Below are positions 23,180 through 33,389 of a DNA stretch of 64,000 nucleotides, one piece after another. Position 1 is the first letter of the stretch. Every line of letters starts with the position of its first letter. The DNA is from Mimachlamys varia (taxonomy: Eukaryota; Mollusca; Bivalvia; Pectinida; Pectinidae), in assembly GCA_947623455.1 (NCBI GenBank), contig OX392532.1, positions 31,284,792-31,348,791 of the forward strand. The letters run 5' to 3'. Both the position numbers and the translations under genes were made by a program. A model generated the notes under the pieces. It was not told the DNA's origin. It ran no database searches and worked only from the letters and a program-made list of their open reading frames with translations.

Positions 23180-23345
23180 GAGTGCGAAAGCTATTTTATG
23201 TCTGTTATGTATTTCATTTAAAATTTTCAGAAAATTTAAAACAAAAAAATGCTAGATCTATTAAATCAACTGGATATATTACTTCTGGTAGTTCACGCAT
23301 GATGTATGATGCATGCTTAGTGGCATATTTTTCATCAGGTCTTTT
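23180..23345 (+). repeat. dispersed repeat pair with 27948-28214
   Basis: Translated, this stretch gives GYITSGSSRMMYDACLVAYF. The inverse strand at 28050-28130 gives RHITSGSLCIICDACLLTY. The two share the ITSGS-x5-DACL-x2-Y pattern, so both may be remnants of one unidentified coding repeat. A third partial match is at 28255-28300. Confidence 0.4.
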
Positions 23346-23569
23346 TAGTGTAATGGCAATTACTTTCTAACAGGATTTATTACATGAAAAAATAAAGGGT
23401 ATATATTTCTGTATAAGGTTTGGATTATTTGACATAAGGCATCAAACAGTTTATGCTGTGAATTGTAGGATTGAATGTGACTCCATCATAGACGGTTTGG
23501 GTATATCTATTTGAAAAATTATACCTATAGAAAATTCATCTTTAAATGCAATAAAAGACCATACCCAAT

Positions 23570-23900
23570 TCAACTCTCGTGTTCTGGTTCTATTTTGATA
23601 TGAAAAAGGTTAAAACGAAATTATGTTATCAACCAATAACGTAGCAAAATGACGTCGCCGTTTATTACGTCGTTTTGATTGGCTGATGCAACAGCGTATC
23701 ATTTGTGAGAGAAAGGAGTCCATCAATAAAGTGAATTTTCGCAAGGTATAGATTAAATTATAATGATTAAAATGAATACATATCTTTATGTTATGGGGTT
23801 ATAACACACACAAAAAACGATTGTACTATAACATAAACCGCGATTTATTTAGTATACATCCCAGTTTTTGCGTTATACCTCCATACCATAAAAACAAGAT
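23570..23900 (+). repeat. dispersed repeat shared with 36050-36300
   Basis: 'gattggctgatgca.cagcgta', 'agagaaaggagtccatcaat', 'aattttcgca.ggtata' and 'ggttataacacac' occur in the same order in both. Both copies begin near a 'caataacgta...atgacgtc' segment. No coding capacity. Likely a non-autonomous element of undetermined family. Confidence 0.6.
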
Positions 23901-24370
23901 TCAAGTTAATTCTAATTGGCTATGAATAATATTTGTTTTGGAAGATCGGATTGAAAACGAGTCGTGTCATGGCGTAAGTTCGGAAAGGCATTCCTGTGAT
24001 AATTATGACTCCATTAGGCGATGACGTCAAATTTTCCGCTAATTTTCCGACTTTCTGTATGCCATACGCCATTTTGTTTATCGGCTTGTTAAGGTTGAAA
24101 GCTTATGCCATGCAGTGATAAAACGTTGTTTTAGTGTGAAAGACGATCTGGATAGAAGTGTTTAAGGTAGGAATTGCTTTGGCATTGTTTTTAGCCAATC
24201 GGTCATATACGATTTTGAATGAGAACGTTCCAGATGACATTGACTTGATGACAAAGGACGCGGATGAGTTAAGCCTTGTGGTATACAAAGTTTGCAAAAC
24301 TGCATCCAAGCTTGGCATTGAGGCCGAAATACTACTTTTTTCATAAACTGACAAAATGAAATAAAATTAA

Positions 24371-24520
24371 AAAAAAAAAACAGAAGACGCTTACTCTTCC
24401 GGAAAAGCTGGTCTTATTCTCTTGTACTTTTACAAGAGTCTCCATGTAAATCTTTCCTTTGTTCATATCTTGCCCCTGGTTTAATCGATTTTGAGTTTGG
24501 AATATGATATTGTTAACGCT
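24371..24520 (+). repeat. Penelope-like element 3' tail, dispersed copy
   Basis: Matches the tail of the 50-kb element: 'gaagacgcttactcttccgg', 'cttattctcttgtacttt', 'agagtctccatgtaaatctt', 'tttaatcgattttgagttt'. It is preceded by an A-rich run and lies about 0.6 kb upstream of the IL-17 gene. Confidence 0.7.
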
Positions 24521-24892
24521 TCGGTATTCTGATATTTATTTATACATGGCACTTGATTGAACCTTGATATCTTTTATTTGCTTGTTTCCGGCTTATTTAT
24601 ATTTTACATGAAATTGAGGGGGTTTTCATATCAGGTGTTTTTTCAATAAATGACAGCCTCATTGTTTGTAAAGTGATAATCAATCATATTTGTGTAGCTG
24701 TAGTAGATTCTATCTTCTTTTTTCCGGGATGAAGAAAGATATCCGCTTTGTCGGGGAAGCTGAGATAGGAAACGATAACATTAACATATAAGGGGAGCTC
24801 ACATGGTTCCTCCTACAGCTGTGAATGATATGAAAAATGCACATTATTTATTTATCTATTTATTTGTTTTATCTTTTAGTATGATTTCTAAT

Positions 24893-25075
24893 TGCAATAG
24901 AAATGATAAACAAATACAAATAAGACATGGGAAATTATGTTAAAGTCATGGGGGAATTTCGACTGTTTTATGTTTAAACATGGTTTCTGATATCAGCAGA
25001 AGCGATAAACAAATACAAATACATCATGGGGAAAGATGTAAATATAAAGTGGGGGAATTACTCTGTTTCGTGCAA
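24893..25075 (+). promoter_or_regulatory. duplicated upstream segment of the IL-17-like gene with kB-like sites
   Basis: Two related units, about 24893-24965 and 25000-25075, share 'gataaacaaatacaaata', then 'catggg(g)aaa', then 'gggggaatt'. The first contains GGGGAATTTC at 24951-24960, which fits the NF-kB consensus GGGRNWYYCC at nine of ten positions; the second has GGGGGAATTA. The segment ends about 20 bp before the TATA box. Regulation of IL-17 by NF-kB is known in other animals; its role here is inference. Confidence 0.45.
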
Positions 25076-25090
25076 TGTCGTGTGTTTACC

Positions 25091-25098
25091 TATAAATA
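25091..25098 (+). promoter_or_regulatory. TATA box of the IL-17-like gene
   Basis: TATAAATA, about 30 bp upstream of an initiator-like 'atcagtc' (about 25118-25124) and about 50 bp before the start codon at 25150. The spacing is what a polymerase II core promoter would need. Confidence 0.65.
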
Positions 25099-25149
25099 CC
25101 CACAATGTGATATGTGCATCAGTCAAACGAAAAACAATCCAGCAAAAAC

Positions 25150-27289
25150 ATGGTAAGTTCTTTATGAAGCAGAATGTATGATTACATATAAAGGTATCTT
25201 ATAATAATGATAGCTAGTAGATAGCATCACAGAAGAGTCCAAGGACGAAACAGCTGTATGGTGCAGTTTAATTCATTTTTTGGCATACCATATCTATTAC
25301 TAAATTTAAAAGGTGCAGCATATGTGTGTGTTCCGTCATCTTTTATAATCCTTCTTTGTTAAACAGAAAAAAGTCATTTGCAACAAAAGAACAACTTCGG
25401 TCACGAATGATGCCGACGTCAAACCTGTAATTAAACTACCTTCTAATATCAGAGTATCAGTAATAGATTTCATTTTTTATAGAAATAACATATTTCAGTT
25501 AAAATAAATATTTAAGAGAATTTTGTCATCCAATGTGTTGGGTTTTGACGAAATATCAAACTTTATGTTTTCTACAAGTGTTTTTGTTATGTAATTTATT
25601 GGTCCATCATATTTGGTGATATATGACCTTGGTGATCATGCAACTACAAATGATGTATCAAAATTTACAATAAGCATGTACCAGTCATTAACTACACGGG
25701 TATCACTAATGTCATTGCCACACTCAATCGCATCAATTTAAAGGGATAATAAAATACATGCACAATGGATGAAGGTCTAATCTCAAACGGTTATATAGAA
25801 CTGTTTTATATCGACTTTATGAATACGCGATATAATATACTTATATTGTTTGTTTAATTGTGAGATAGAATTAAAAAAGCCATAAATGATAAAATGAATC
25901 GGAATAAAGTATATTCATAGGTTATATAATAAAAAAAAATCAGAGAATACCAAAGCGTCAAGAAAAAACAAAATCCGAACTCAAAATCGATTAAACTAGA
26001 GGCAAAATAGGAACAAAAGAAAAATTTACATGGAGACTCTCGTAAAAGCACAAGATAATAAGATCTGGTGTTCCGGAAGAGTAAGAGTCTTCTGCTTCAT
26101 CGACGACACCCGCCATGTAAATCTTGGTCACATCAAAGTAAACATCAAGTTCTCAAAACAAATCAAAGTAAAACCACTACGATCTGGTTTGTTTTGAACC
26201 AATATCCTTTACGTAAATTCATTGATTTTTGTAGGTTGCCCATGCATACTTTTTCTAAAGTTATTAAATTCTTTATGTTTCGAGGGACATAAACATGTAT
26301 TGCAGATTTTCTAGTCAAACTGACCAAATAGGGAAATTCTTAATATATTATTTCCTATTTCAAGAAGTAAGTGTTCTTGTGGTACGAAAAAGCTTACATC
26401 ACCACACTTCGTCGCATATCAGATATTGTTTTTTTATTATTGTTAATTTTGCGATACAGTTTTATTTATAATGTTTTCTTCAAAGTTGTATTGTATCAAC
26501 AAAACTTTATAATTTATTATCATCAATGCCTACATGTAACGTTTGGAATGAGATAAATTAATGAAGCAAAGAATGCAAGGGGAGATGTCATCAACAATGA
26601 ATGGGTCAGACATCGGTTATCTGTACTACTAAATTATCATAGGGATACACTTTTCATTATTTGTTGATTTCAGATCAAATACGACTTTAACTATGTTACT
26701 TTAATTTCTCTTTGTTACATTGCAGCATATTGTGGCCGGCAAAATGTTTGCAATTCTATTGCTGTCCTTGGTAATGGCCAATGTGCTTGGAGCACCATCA
26801 ATCATTACCAATGACCTCCTAACAGTACCAATGGATCACAGGTACTCAAATAACCACTTGGAAATTACCGATATGGCGAATATCACTGAAACGACGACAT
26901 ATGAAAGAAGATACTCGAATGATAAAAGGAATTCATCTTCCATAATTTATGAACTCACGACTCCAACCTTTACAAATGCGGGTCAGTTTGTCTACCAGGG
27001 AGGTGCTGAAATGACAAGAACTTCAAATTGTCCTTCCAAGACTGTTGCCGAAAGGTCTATTTGTCCATGGCGCAATGACGTCATGACTGAGATACCGGAA
27101 CGCTCACCTTCAGTATTCTATGAAGCACGTTGCCTTAGTAACACTCCAAAAGATGTGGTCGACAGCGGTATCAGATGTGTTCCAGTGATTGTGTACTTTG
27201 AAATGAAATACAGAAACAGTAGTAATGTTGTGACCACAGTACACGAACCACATGCTGTTAGCTGCACGCCCGCATTTCCTTGCAGATAA
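25150..27289 (+). CDS. IL17-like: interleukin-17-like secreted cytokine
   Basis: Two coding exons: 25150-25152 (only the ATG, directly followed by donor GTAAGT) and 26726-27289 (acceptor 'cattgcag'), giving 188 residues. Residues 1-23 (MHIVAGKMFAILLLSLVMAN, then VLG) form a signal peptide with likely cleavage before APS. A poorly conserved, Thr/Asn-rich linker follows. The cystine-knot domain has Cys at 103, 114, 137, 152, 181 and 187, with the family signature SICPW (112-116), the PSVFYEARC segment (129-137) and CVPVIVYFEM. Possible N-glycosylation sites include NIT and N165-S-S. IL-17 cytokines are secreted dimers acting on SEFIR-domain receptors in mucosal defence. The length is usual for bivalve IL-17s. 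The ATG-only first exon is unusual but keeps the frame exactly, and no other upstream ATG is in frame. A second Met at residue 8 could also serve. Confidence 0.85.
25205..25330 (+). repeat. hammerhead-like repeat, copy 1 (in intron 1 of the IL-17-like gene)
   Basis: Closely matches 62932-63060: 'gaagagtcc...ggacgaaaca', 'gctgtat.g.gcagttt', 'attcattttttggcat', 'atctattac', 'aatttaaaa.gtgcag', and then 'tgtgtgtt.cgtcatctt'. It includes the stem-II and GAAA part of a hammerhead-type core at 25230-25250 (C-AGAAGA-GTCC-AA-GGAC-GAAA), where the second core base is A instead of U, so this copy is probably inactive. Confidence 0.6.
25941..26165 (-). repeat. Penelope-like element 3' tail, dispersed copy
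   Basis: 'agagaataccaaagcgtcaa', 'atttacatggagactctcgt', 'ggtgttccggaagagtaag', 'cttctgcttcatcgacgaca', 'ccgccatgtaaatctt' and 'aaacatcaagttctcaaaa' match the 50-kb tail on the - strand. It lies in intron 1 of the IL-17-like gene, in opposite orientation to the gene. Confidence 0.75.
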
Positions 27290-27528
27290 AACTAGCAAAG
27301 ATACCTTCCTGTCGAAGCATATCAAATCATTTTAATACATGTGTGTATATGGCGATAATTTGTTGTGTGTATGTTACTTTTGCCAATCCAATATACAATT
27401 GTCCTATACACTTATTGCAGTGAAGTGAAGTTGGTGTTTAATAAGAAAAGAGGTAAAACTTCTATGTTAAGCAACATAGACTATTAAAAAAATATGCAGA
27501 CAGTTAACATGTAACTGTAATACATTGA

Positions 27529-27534
27529 AATAAA
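27529..27534 (+). terminator. polyadenylation signal of the IL-17-like gene
   Basis: AATAAA, repeated as 'aaataaataaataaaa' about 240 bp after the stop codon. It is the first canonical signal downstream, so it is the likely 3' end. Confidence 0.55.
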
Positions 27535-27650
27535 TAAATAAAAATAATGTACAAACTTGCTCTGTGTATTTATCTGTTTTACAACTTTTGGATAAAACAG
27601 GTTTTGGGGAAATACTAGGTCTATTAAAGACATATGTATCTGAATATTTG

Positions 27651-27845
27651 GTCCTATTAACAGCAAGGGTCATTTAAGGACGTGTCAGATTTTGGATGTG
27701 GAGGAAAGCCGAAGTACCAAGAAAAAACCGCCGACCTACGGTCAGTACCTGGTAACTGCCCCACGTGGGATTCGAACTCGCAACCTAGAGGTGGAGGGAT
27801 AGTGGTAGAATGTCGGAACACCTTAACCACTCGGCCGTCACGGGA
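27651..27845 (-). repeat. tRNA-derived SINE, copy 2
   Basis: Inverted relative to 13639-13855 and better preserved: head 'ggccgagtggttaaggtgtt', box B 'gagttcgaatccc', then 'acgtggggcagttaccaggt', 'actgaccgtaggtcggcggt', 'ctttcctccac', and end 'cctta(a)atgaccc...gttaatagga'. It lies about 120 bp beyond the IL-17 polyadenylation signal. Confidence 0.8.
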
Positions 27846-28319
27846 TATAATCTTAACTTGTTTTGATTTGGAAACCAACTTTCACACTAGACAGTAGAAT
27901 TATTTTCTCTAGCTACTAACAGTTCTTTTCTCTTCCCCGTCTATATTTTAAATTATTGCATGCGGGTAGATTCCAGCATGTGTTGTACGCTTTATCCGTA
28001 ACAGTGATCCATATAGCGAAGTTAAAGAGTGGACAGATACACTTGGATATCGTGGGAGTTGTACATTTTTTGATGTGATATATGTGAGTAAGCATGCATC
28101 ACATATTATACATAAACTACCAGAGGTAATATGTCTAGTTAGTGTAATATAGCTAGAATGCATTTTTGTCACATATATAATTGCTCGATGTAATACAATG
28201 TACATTATACACAATATATACAGATGATCAATATATGTATTATACGTCTAAATTAAACTACCAGAGGCAATATGATGAGCTGATGTACATATAATATATC
28301 TGGTCAGGATACATTTTAC

Positions 28320-29750
28320 AACAAACATAACTTACTCGTTGCTGTACAGTATACCTCATACTCAAAATAAATAGAACATCACTTTATCAACATCTCAAAA
28401 AGTAGTGAGGACAGTATTGCGGTAGAAGGGGGGGTTTTCATGTAATACAATCTGGCATCAGATAAAAAAAAAAACAGTTCCGAAATTAGAATAGAAATTG
28501 CCTCAACTGCCGTCTTTTGACTCGGGTTGTGGAAAGAAACTTCATTTATATTGATAGTGATTTATATTTAGAAACATATTAAAGCACACAGTAAACCAGT
28601 TGAACAAAATTGATCATGCTCCGTTTACCATCCTCCACATATAAAGGTAAAGAAAAACAAAAAAAATGAGCACAAACCCTAGAAAGTCTGCCTACATATT
28701 TTACATAAAATAAAGTGTCATCATCAGTGTGAAGTCGACAAAATATAGCAAGCATGTTTTTAGGGGTTTTATGCATCGTATTATCATATATGAGCCGTAA
28801 GTAACAAACAACACGACGCTGACAACTTTTTCCATGATGGACCACGTCACATACAAATTAAGCAGACATGCATCCGCAGTTTGACGTCATAAATACGCGA
28901 TGTCATTTATAAGGACGACAATTATTTCAAGTGTTATTTTAAAGCCTCCTTAGACATAAACAGTGCAAAAGAAAGAAAAATGTAAATATAAAACGATAAA
29001 ATTCATTCATTTTCTTTTCTATAAAACGTTTGCTTTAATGTCACAAAGCTATATAAATAGGACTCGAAATACCTTCAGGGGTGCGGCGTGTGGAAAAAGG
29101 GAATGACTGTTGTTGGTTTTTTTTATACAAATGTAACGGATATTGTTTTCTTCAAATTATTGTTTGTTTTTAACTGTCTGAATTTCAAACTTAAGCAAAC
29201 AATGAGGCTTATATATGCTAAATTGATATAATCGAACCATAAACATACAAAATATGAACAAAATCACAGCATTTAAGCATTTATAGAAATTCTGTCGGTT
29301 TTTTTCCTAAGATTGTCAAGTTTGCAATATAGTGACTGCTGATGTATGCAAAAAAATAACAACTATTTACGATACAAATTAACGATTATATTTCATAAGA
29401 GAAAACGAAAAATAACATTACAATATACATGTACATTGTAGTATTGGTGGTGTCCCTTCCGTTTCTATTTACATGCTTAATTGCAGTCGACCATTTGTTC
29501 TAAACTCTTGGTATCAAAAATATTGTAGAATACAGAACAAGTCTAGTGAATGTTTCTGACATTAATGATTATAAAAGTTAAAACATTATTAATGTTAATA
29601 ATAATAGAATTACTACAGGCAAAACAGCAACATTAACGGAACAGCAAGTGTCACAAATAATTTAAAATATTTACAGTCTATACCGACATTCACTCGATAA
29701 CCATTGTTCCGCAGACTATCGTTATCACCTCATAATTGTACGCAAACAGG
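28320..29750. other. no supportable gene
   Basis: AT-rich sequence. A minus-strand frame of 88 codons (28579-28845) has no recognisable motif. No clear repeats noted. Confidence 0.5.
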
Positions 29751-29756
29751 TGCTGA

Positions 29757-29875
29757 AATTCTATGACGTCGACAACAATACATGTGGGCGGAGCTATGCA
29801 ATCATCCAGTTTGAAACACGATTGTGTGACGTCACCAACAATAAACGTTGGCGGAGCTAGCAACGATTTATGAAA
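29757..29875. repeat. two-unit tandem duplication with CRE-like sites
   Basis: 'tatgacgtcgacaacaatac' with 'gtgggcggagctatgcaa' is repeated about 70 bp later as 'tgtgacgtcaccaacaataa' with 'gttggcggagctagcaac'. Each unit has a TGACGTC core and a GGCGGAGC box. Purpose unknown. Confidence 0.5.
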
Positions 29876-29879
29876 AGTT

Positions 29880-31780
29880 TATGCTGTTACATTTATTGGA
29901 CCATTCTCACGTTTATGACTTTTGAAATGAAATCTGTATCCGAAGATGGGACTAAACTAAACAAAATAGTTACATTTCATAGAAAGATACTGTAAATAAA
30001 AGGATACATTTTATATTTTGTTTAAGTTATCGGGGGATTACTACAATGGAAAACGGATAAAATATACATAAACGATAACCTAAACAAAATATAAAGTTAA
30101 TCCTTAATTAATCACCTAAAATATCATAATAATGATGCATTCCTATGATAGACTATATATTACTGTGAGTGTAGCCCTCAAATCCAGAACTTGGTACAAC
30201 TATCTAAACAGGAAAATGCAGCAAAGCTGTTGGACACCAACTCCTGGTTATGAAACTAACTCACTGGTAAAGTTGTTTTTTTTTATCAATTAATAATCCT
30301 GCCGTTCAAACTTATCCCGTTCACTTAAAAGTTGGATTATTGTCACTGAAGTATCATTTACACACACATAAATATCTTGTCAAAATTACAGCGATTTTCA
30401 GGAATATGTCTTTTGATATTGACGTTTGGATAAAATATCAACCGTTATCTGGCGTAAAGTGTCAATCGTAGACCCCATTTGAATTACATTTATTATCCTG
30501 GGTTATTGTGCCTTAACGCCGTTGCTGTTTTTCGGTTTGACTTTTGTGAAACATATACGATAGTGTTATAGGATGAAGAATAGCGTGAAGAATGTGACGT
30601 TGCCTGGGCTTGATCCCGCAACCCTTTGTTTGAAGGAAAATGAACACTCTGTATCTTAAGTTAATGTACCATTTGCTTCTCCGCTTTTTAAATGTGTTGG
30701 TACTCGAACACCACAAGCAAGGTTATAATTGTCAGTAACGAGAGTCATGAATACCATTTGTGATGTACGTACATGTACATGTAGTGTGTTTCCACAAGGG
30801 ATCGCACCCTCGATCCAAAGGTTCCCCGTCGGACGCTAGAAATTCACTTCAGCTCGAAGCTAGAAATGTATCTTAATTAATCATGTGTACAATTTAAATC
30901 TGCATCATTTATATCGTATTTAGCATGAAAACCATGACATCTTTTATTTACTTCTCTTTTTTTCATTAGTTTGTTCGCATCCCGCCAAGTAAAAAACGTC
31001 ATGCCTTCATCAGAAAAGCGCGGGAGTTTGTATCGTAATCTGTGACGCCTTGTTTTAGTGACGTGCACACTTGACATCCTATAGTGCCATTTTGAGCGGG
31101 TTTCTGCAGTCAGGCTAGAACAGCACAGATAGAATTGTTTAAACATCTCCCCTACATTCAAGATGTTTTCATCAAACGGATAATCCATGACATTTCACTA
31201 GGATAATGTACTAAATGTGAATATCGTAGAGTCAGCTATTATATTCGTGTAGACCGTAAACGGCTTCAATTTCCCAGAAGGCTTTCATGCATGGGGAAGC
31301 ACCGGTAGTGCACAAAGTATTTACAAATTCGAACCGAGCTTGGCGCCGCTTGTGGGTTTGAAAAAAATGTTTCAATTAACAGCATGGTGTTACTGTTGAG
31401 CTTTATTATAAAAGCATATATAAAATTAAAGTGTTATTTGAATAATAATTGAAAGTGTATGTTGTACAGCTCTAAAACTAAAAAATAAATTGAAAAATTC
31501 AAACAAATTCAAAATGACACGTGGATTTATATTGTCAACCGTTTTGAGAGCTAAAATACATTTTCTTACACCCAAAGCAATATAATTTCAAAAACTGCTA
31601 CATTCAATTGTACACTCAAAAGATATCTTCATTTCATTTTAACAAATATAATTTCATAAACACAAAATGATCGGACAGCAGGCAACGCTTACATCATTTT
31701 TAAACCCAGTGTCATATACATAATAGTTATATATCAACTTTATTTTTTTACAAAAATTATGAAACAAATTATCCAACTTA
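29880..31780. other. no supportable gene; scattered B-box-like remnants
   Basis: At about 30600-30630 and 30785-30815 there are short B-box-like pieces ('gggatcaagccc' on the - strand and 'gggatcgcaccc') that may be relics of tRNA-derived repeats. A 103-codon minus-strand frame at 30877-31188 has no recognised motif. Nothing else is supported. Confidence 0.4.
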
Positions 31781-31787
31781 TATTAAT

Positions 31788-31962
31788 CAGTCTTGTTGGC
31801 CTGGATGTTAGTGTGCGCGGGGTCTTATTGTGGAGTGCTAGGAGAAAATCCACATGGTCGGGCAGGTGACCCCAATATTTGTTTCACATCCGGTCGGGGA
31901 ATTGATCCCCAGCCGCCTTGGTGAAAGACAAGTGCCCTATCCACTGCACCACCCGACCACCC
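31788..31962 (-). repeat. tRNA-derived SINE, second family (Glu-like head)
   Basis: On the - strand: 'ggtggtgcagtggatagggc' (A box), 'ttgtctttcaccaagg' (loop with TTC, as in tRNA-Glu), 'ggggatcaattccccga' (T arm), then a non-tRNA body ('ggggtcacctgcccgaccat', 'ttttctcctagcactccaca') ending 'ggccaacaagactg'. It has a different body from the SINEs at 13.6 and 27.7 kb. Confidence 0.7.
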
Positions 31963-32094
31963 TAAAAGTACGATGATGAGGTTGGAGAAATGTACTTTAA
32001 TTAACTACTGGATAAGTGATTTGACAAGTTTTGATATAGGATACAAGGTACCTACCCGATTAGTGTGCCTATGAGGAATTTAGGACCAAAAGTT

Positions 32095-32345
32095 CTTGAA
32101 AAAATAGAGAATACCGAAGCTTCAACAAAACCATAATCCGAACTCGAAATCGATAAAACTATAAGAAACCTTCATGGTGACCCTTGTTAAAGTAAAAGAA
32201 ACAAGATCAGTTGTTCCGGAAGAGTAAGCATTTTCTGCTTCATCGACGACACCTGTCATGTAAATGGTGGTCACATCCAAGTAAACACCAAGTCCTCGAA
32301 TTGAGAACCGAGTCATTGTCGATCACAACAAGTGAACATATTAAT
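32095..32345 (-). repeat. Penelope-like element 3' tail, dispersed copy
   Basis: On the - strand it matches the 50-kb tail: 'gagaataccgaagcttcaac', 'aatcgataaaact', 'gttccggaagagtaagc', 'ttctgcttcatcgacgacac' and 'gatcacaacaagtgaacat' (+ strand phrases). Truncated, non-coding. Confidence 0.7.
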
Positions 32346-32630
32346 GCCTTTCTTGACAATGTCAATATTTCGTGAGATCAATAACTGTAAAAACTGTAAA
32401 ATTCCCGCGGGTACTATTACTATATTAGTATTCACTGAAGAGTCTTAGTGTTGTTAAATATATACGCGTAAGAATATATTCGCGGAGATGTTATGCCAGC
32501 AATATCAGCGAAAATTTCCTCGTTTACAGTATATGTCGAACTGTCTGCAATGTGATACTGGTATTTTTCATCGGCATGAAAAACATTTGTTTTACGTGTG
32601 TAGTACACGCGTACATAATTGTACACAACT

Positions 32631-33020
32631 TTAAAGGCCCAATATACGTAACTTTCGGCAAATCTTGAAGCGAAAATTAAGCCTTTAAGTTTATATATTA
32701 GTAGATTTAGTTAAGATTAACTGATATCAGCAATATTCAAGATGAATTCTTACGCGTAACCGGCATAGTAGCAGTTGAAACTCGGTATTTGTAAACACGC
32801 GTCCATTTTGAACCGTCTTTTCACTTCGGTTTGTTGTTGAAGTGGGCCCGACCTGAACTATTTTCAATTCTTTGGATTTTTCTGTCAAGACTTTCATGCT
32901 AGTTACCCTTAGGGTTTACTTCGTTTTAAGCTTATTTTTGCATGGTTATCAACTGGATTTTTTTCAGAATTTATCAGAATCACGAAAAAAATCCTGAAAT
33001 TACGTATATTGGGCCTTTAA
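32631..33020 (+). mobile_element. TTAA-flanked MITE, copy 2, 3' of lectin gene B
   Basis: Same element as 7849-8241, about 85-90% similar by eye, with 'aggcccaatatacgtaactt' and inverse ends and TTAA on both sides. It lies 370 bp downstream of the stop of lectin gene B. Relative to gene direction it is inverted compared with the copy beside gene A, so the two insertions are independent and not part of the lectin duplication. Confidence 0.75.
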
Positions 33021-33389
33021 TGTTACACCATTGTAAACATTGCATTAGTTTACGAAACGGAAAAAGCGCCTGCCTCACTCACTTCGTTGAGAATTGAAGT
33101 GTTCAGAATTTACTAGTTTTAATTGCGGAGCAAATTGACAATATAAATATTACATATAAATTTACGGTCCCAAATTATAAAACATGAACGTACATGTGAA
33201 TAATAATGAATAAACATATTGTTAAACGTACTGATTCATTTCCCTGTAATATTATAGAAAGGACTCATCATTAAATTAATGTTTACATAAATCGTTTTGT
33301 TTCGTCACTTTGATAACATGAAAAACAGTATATACACCTTTTTAAGAGAGATAACCTCACCTAAATAGGACAATCATTATCTATAGCTG

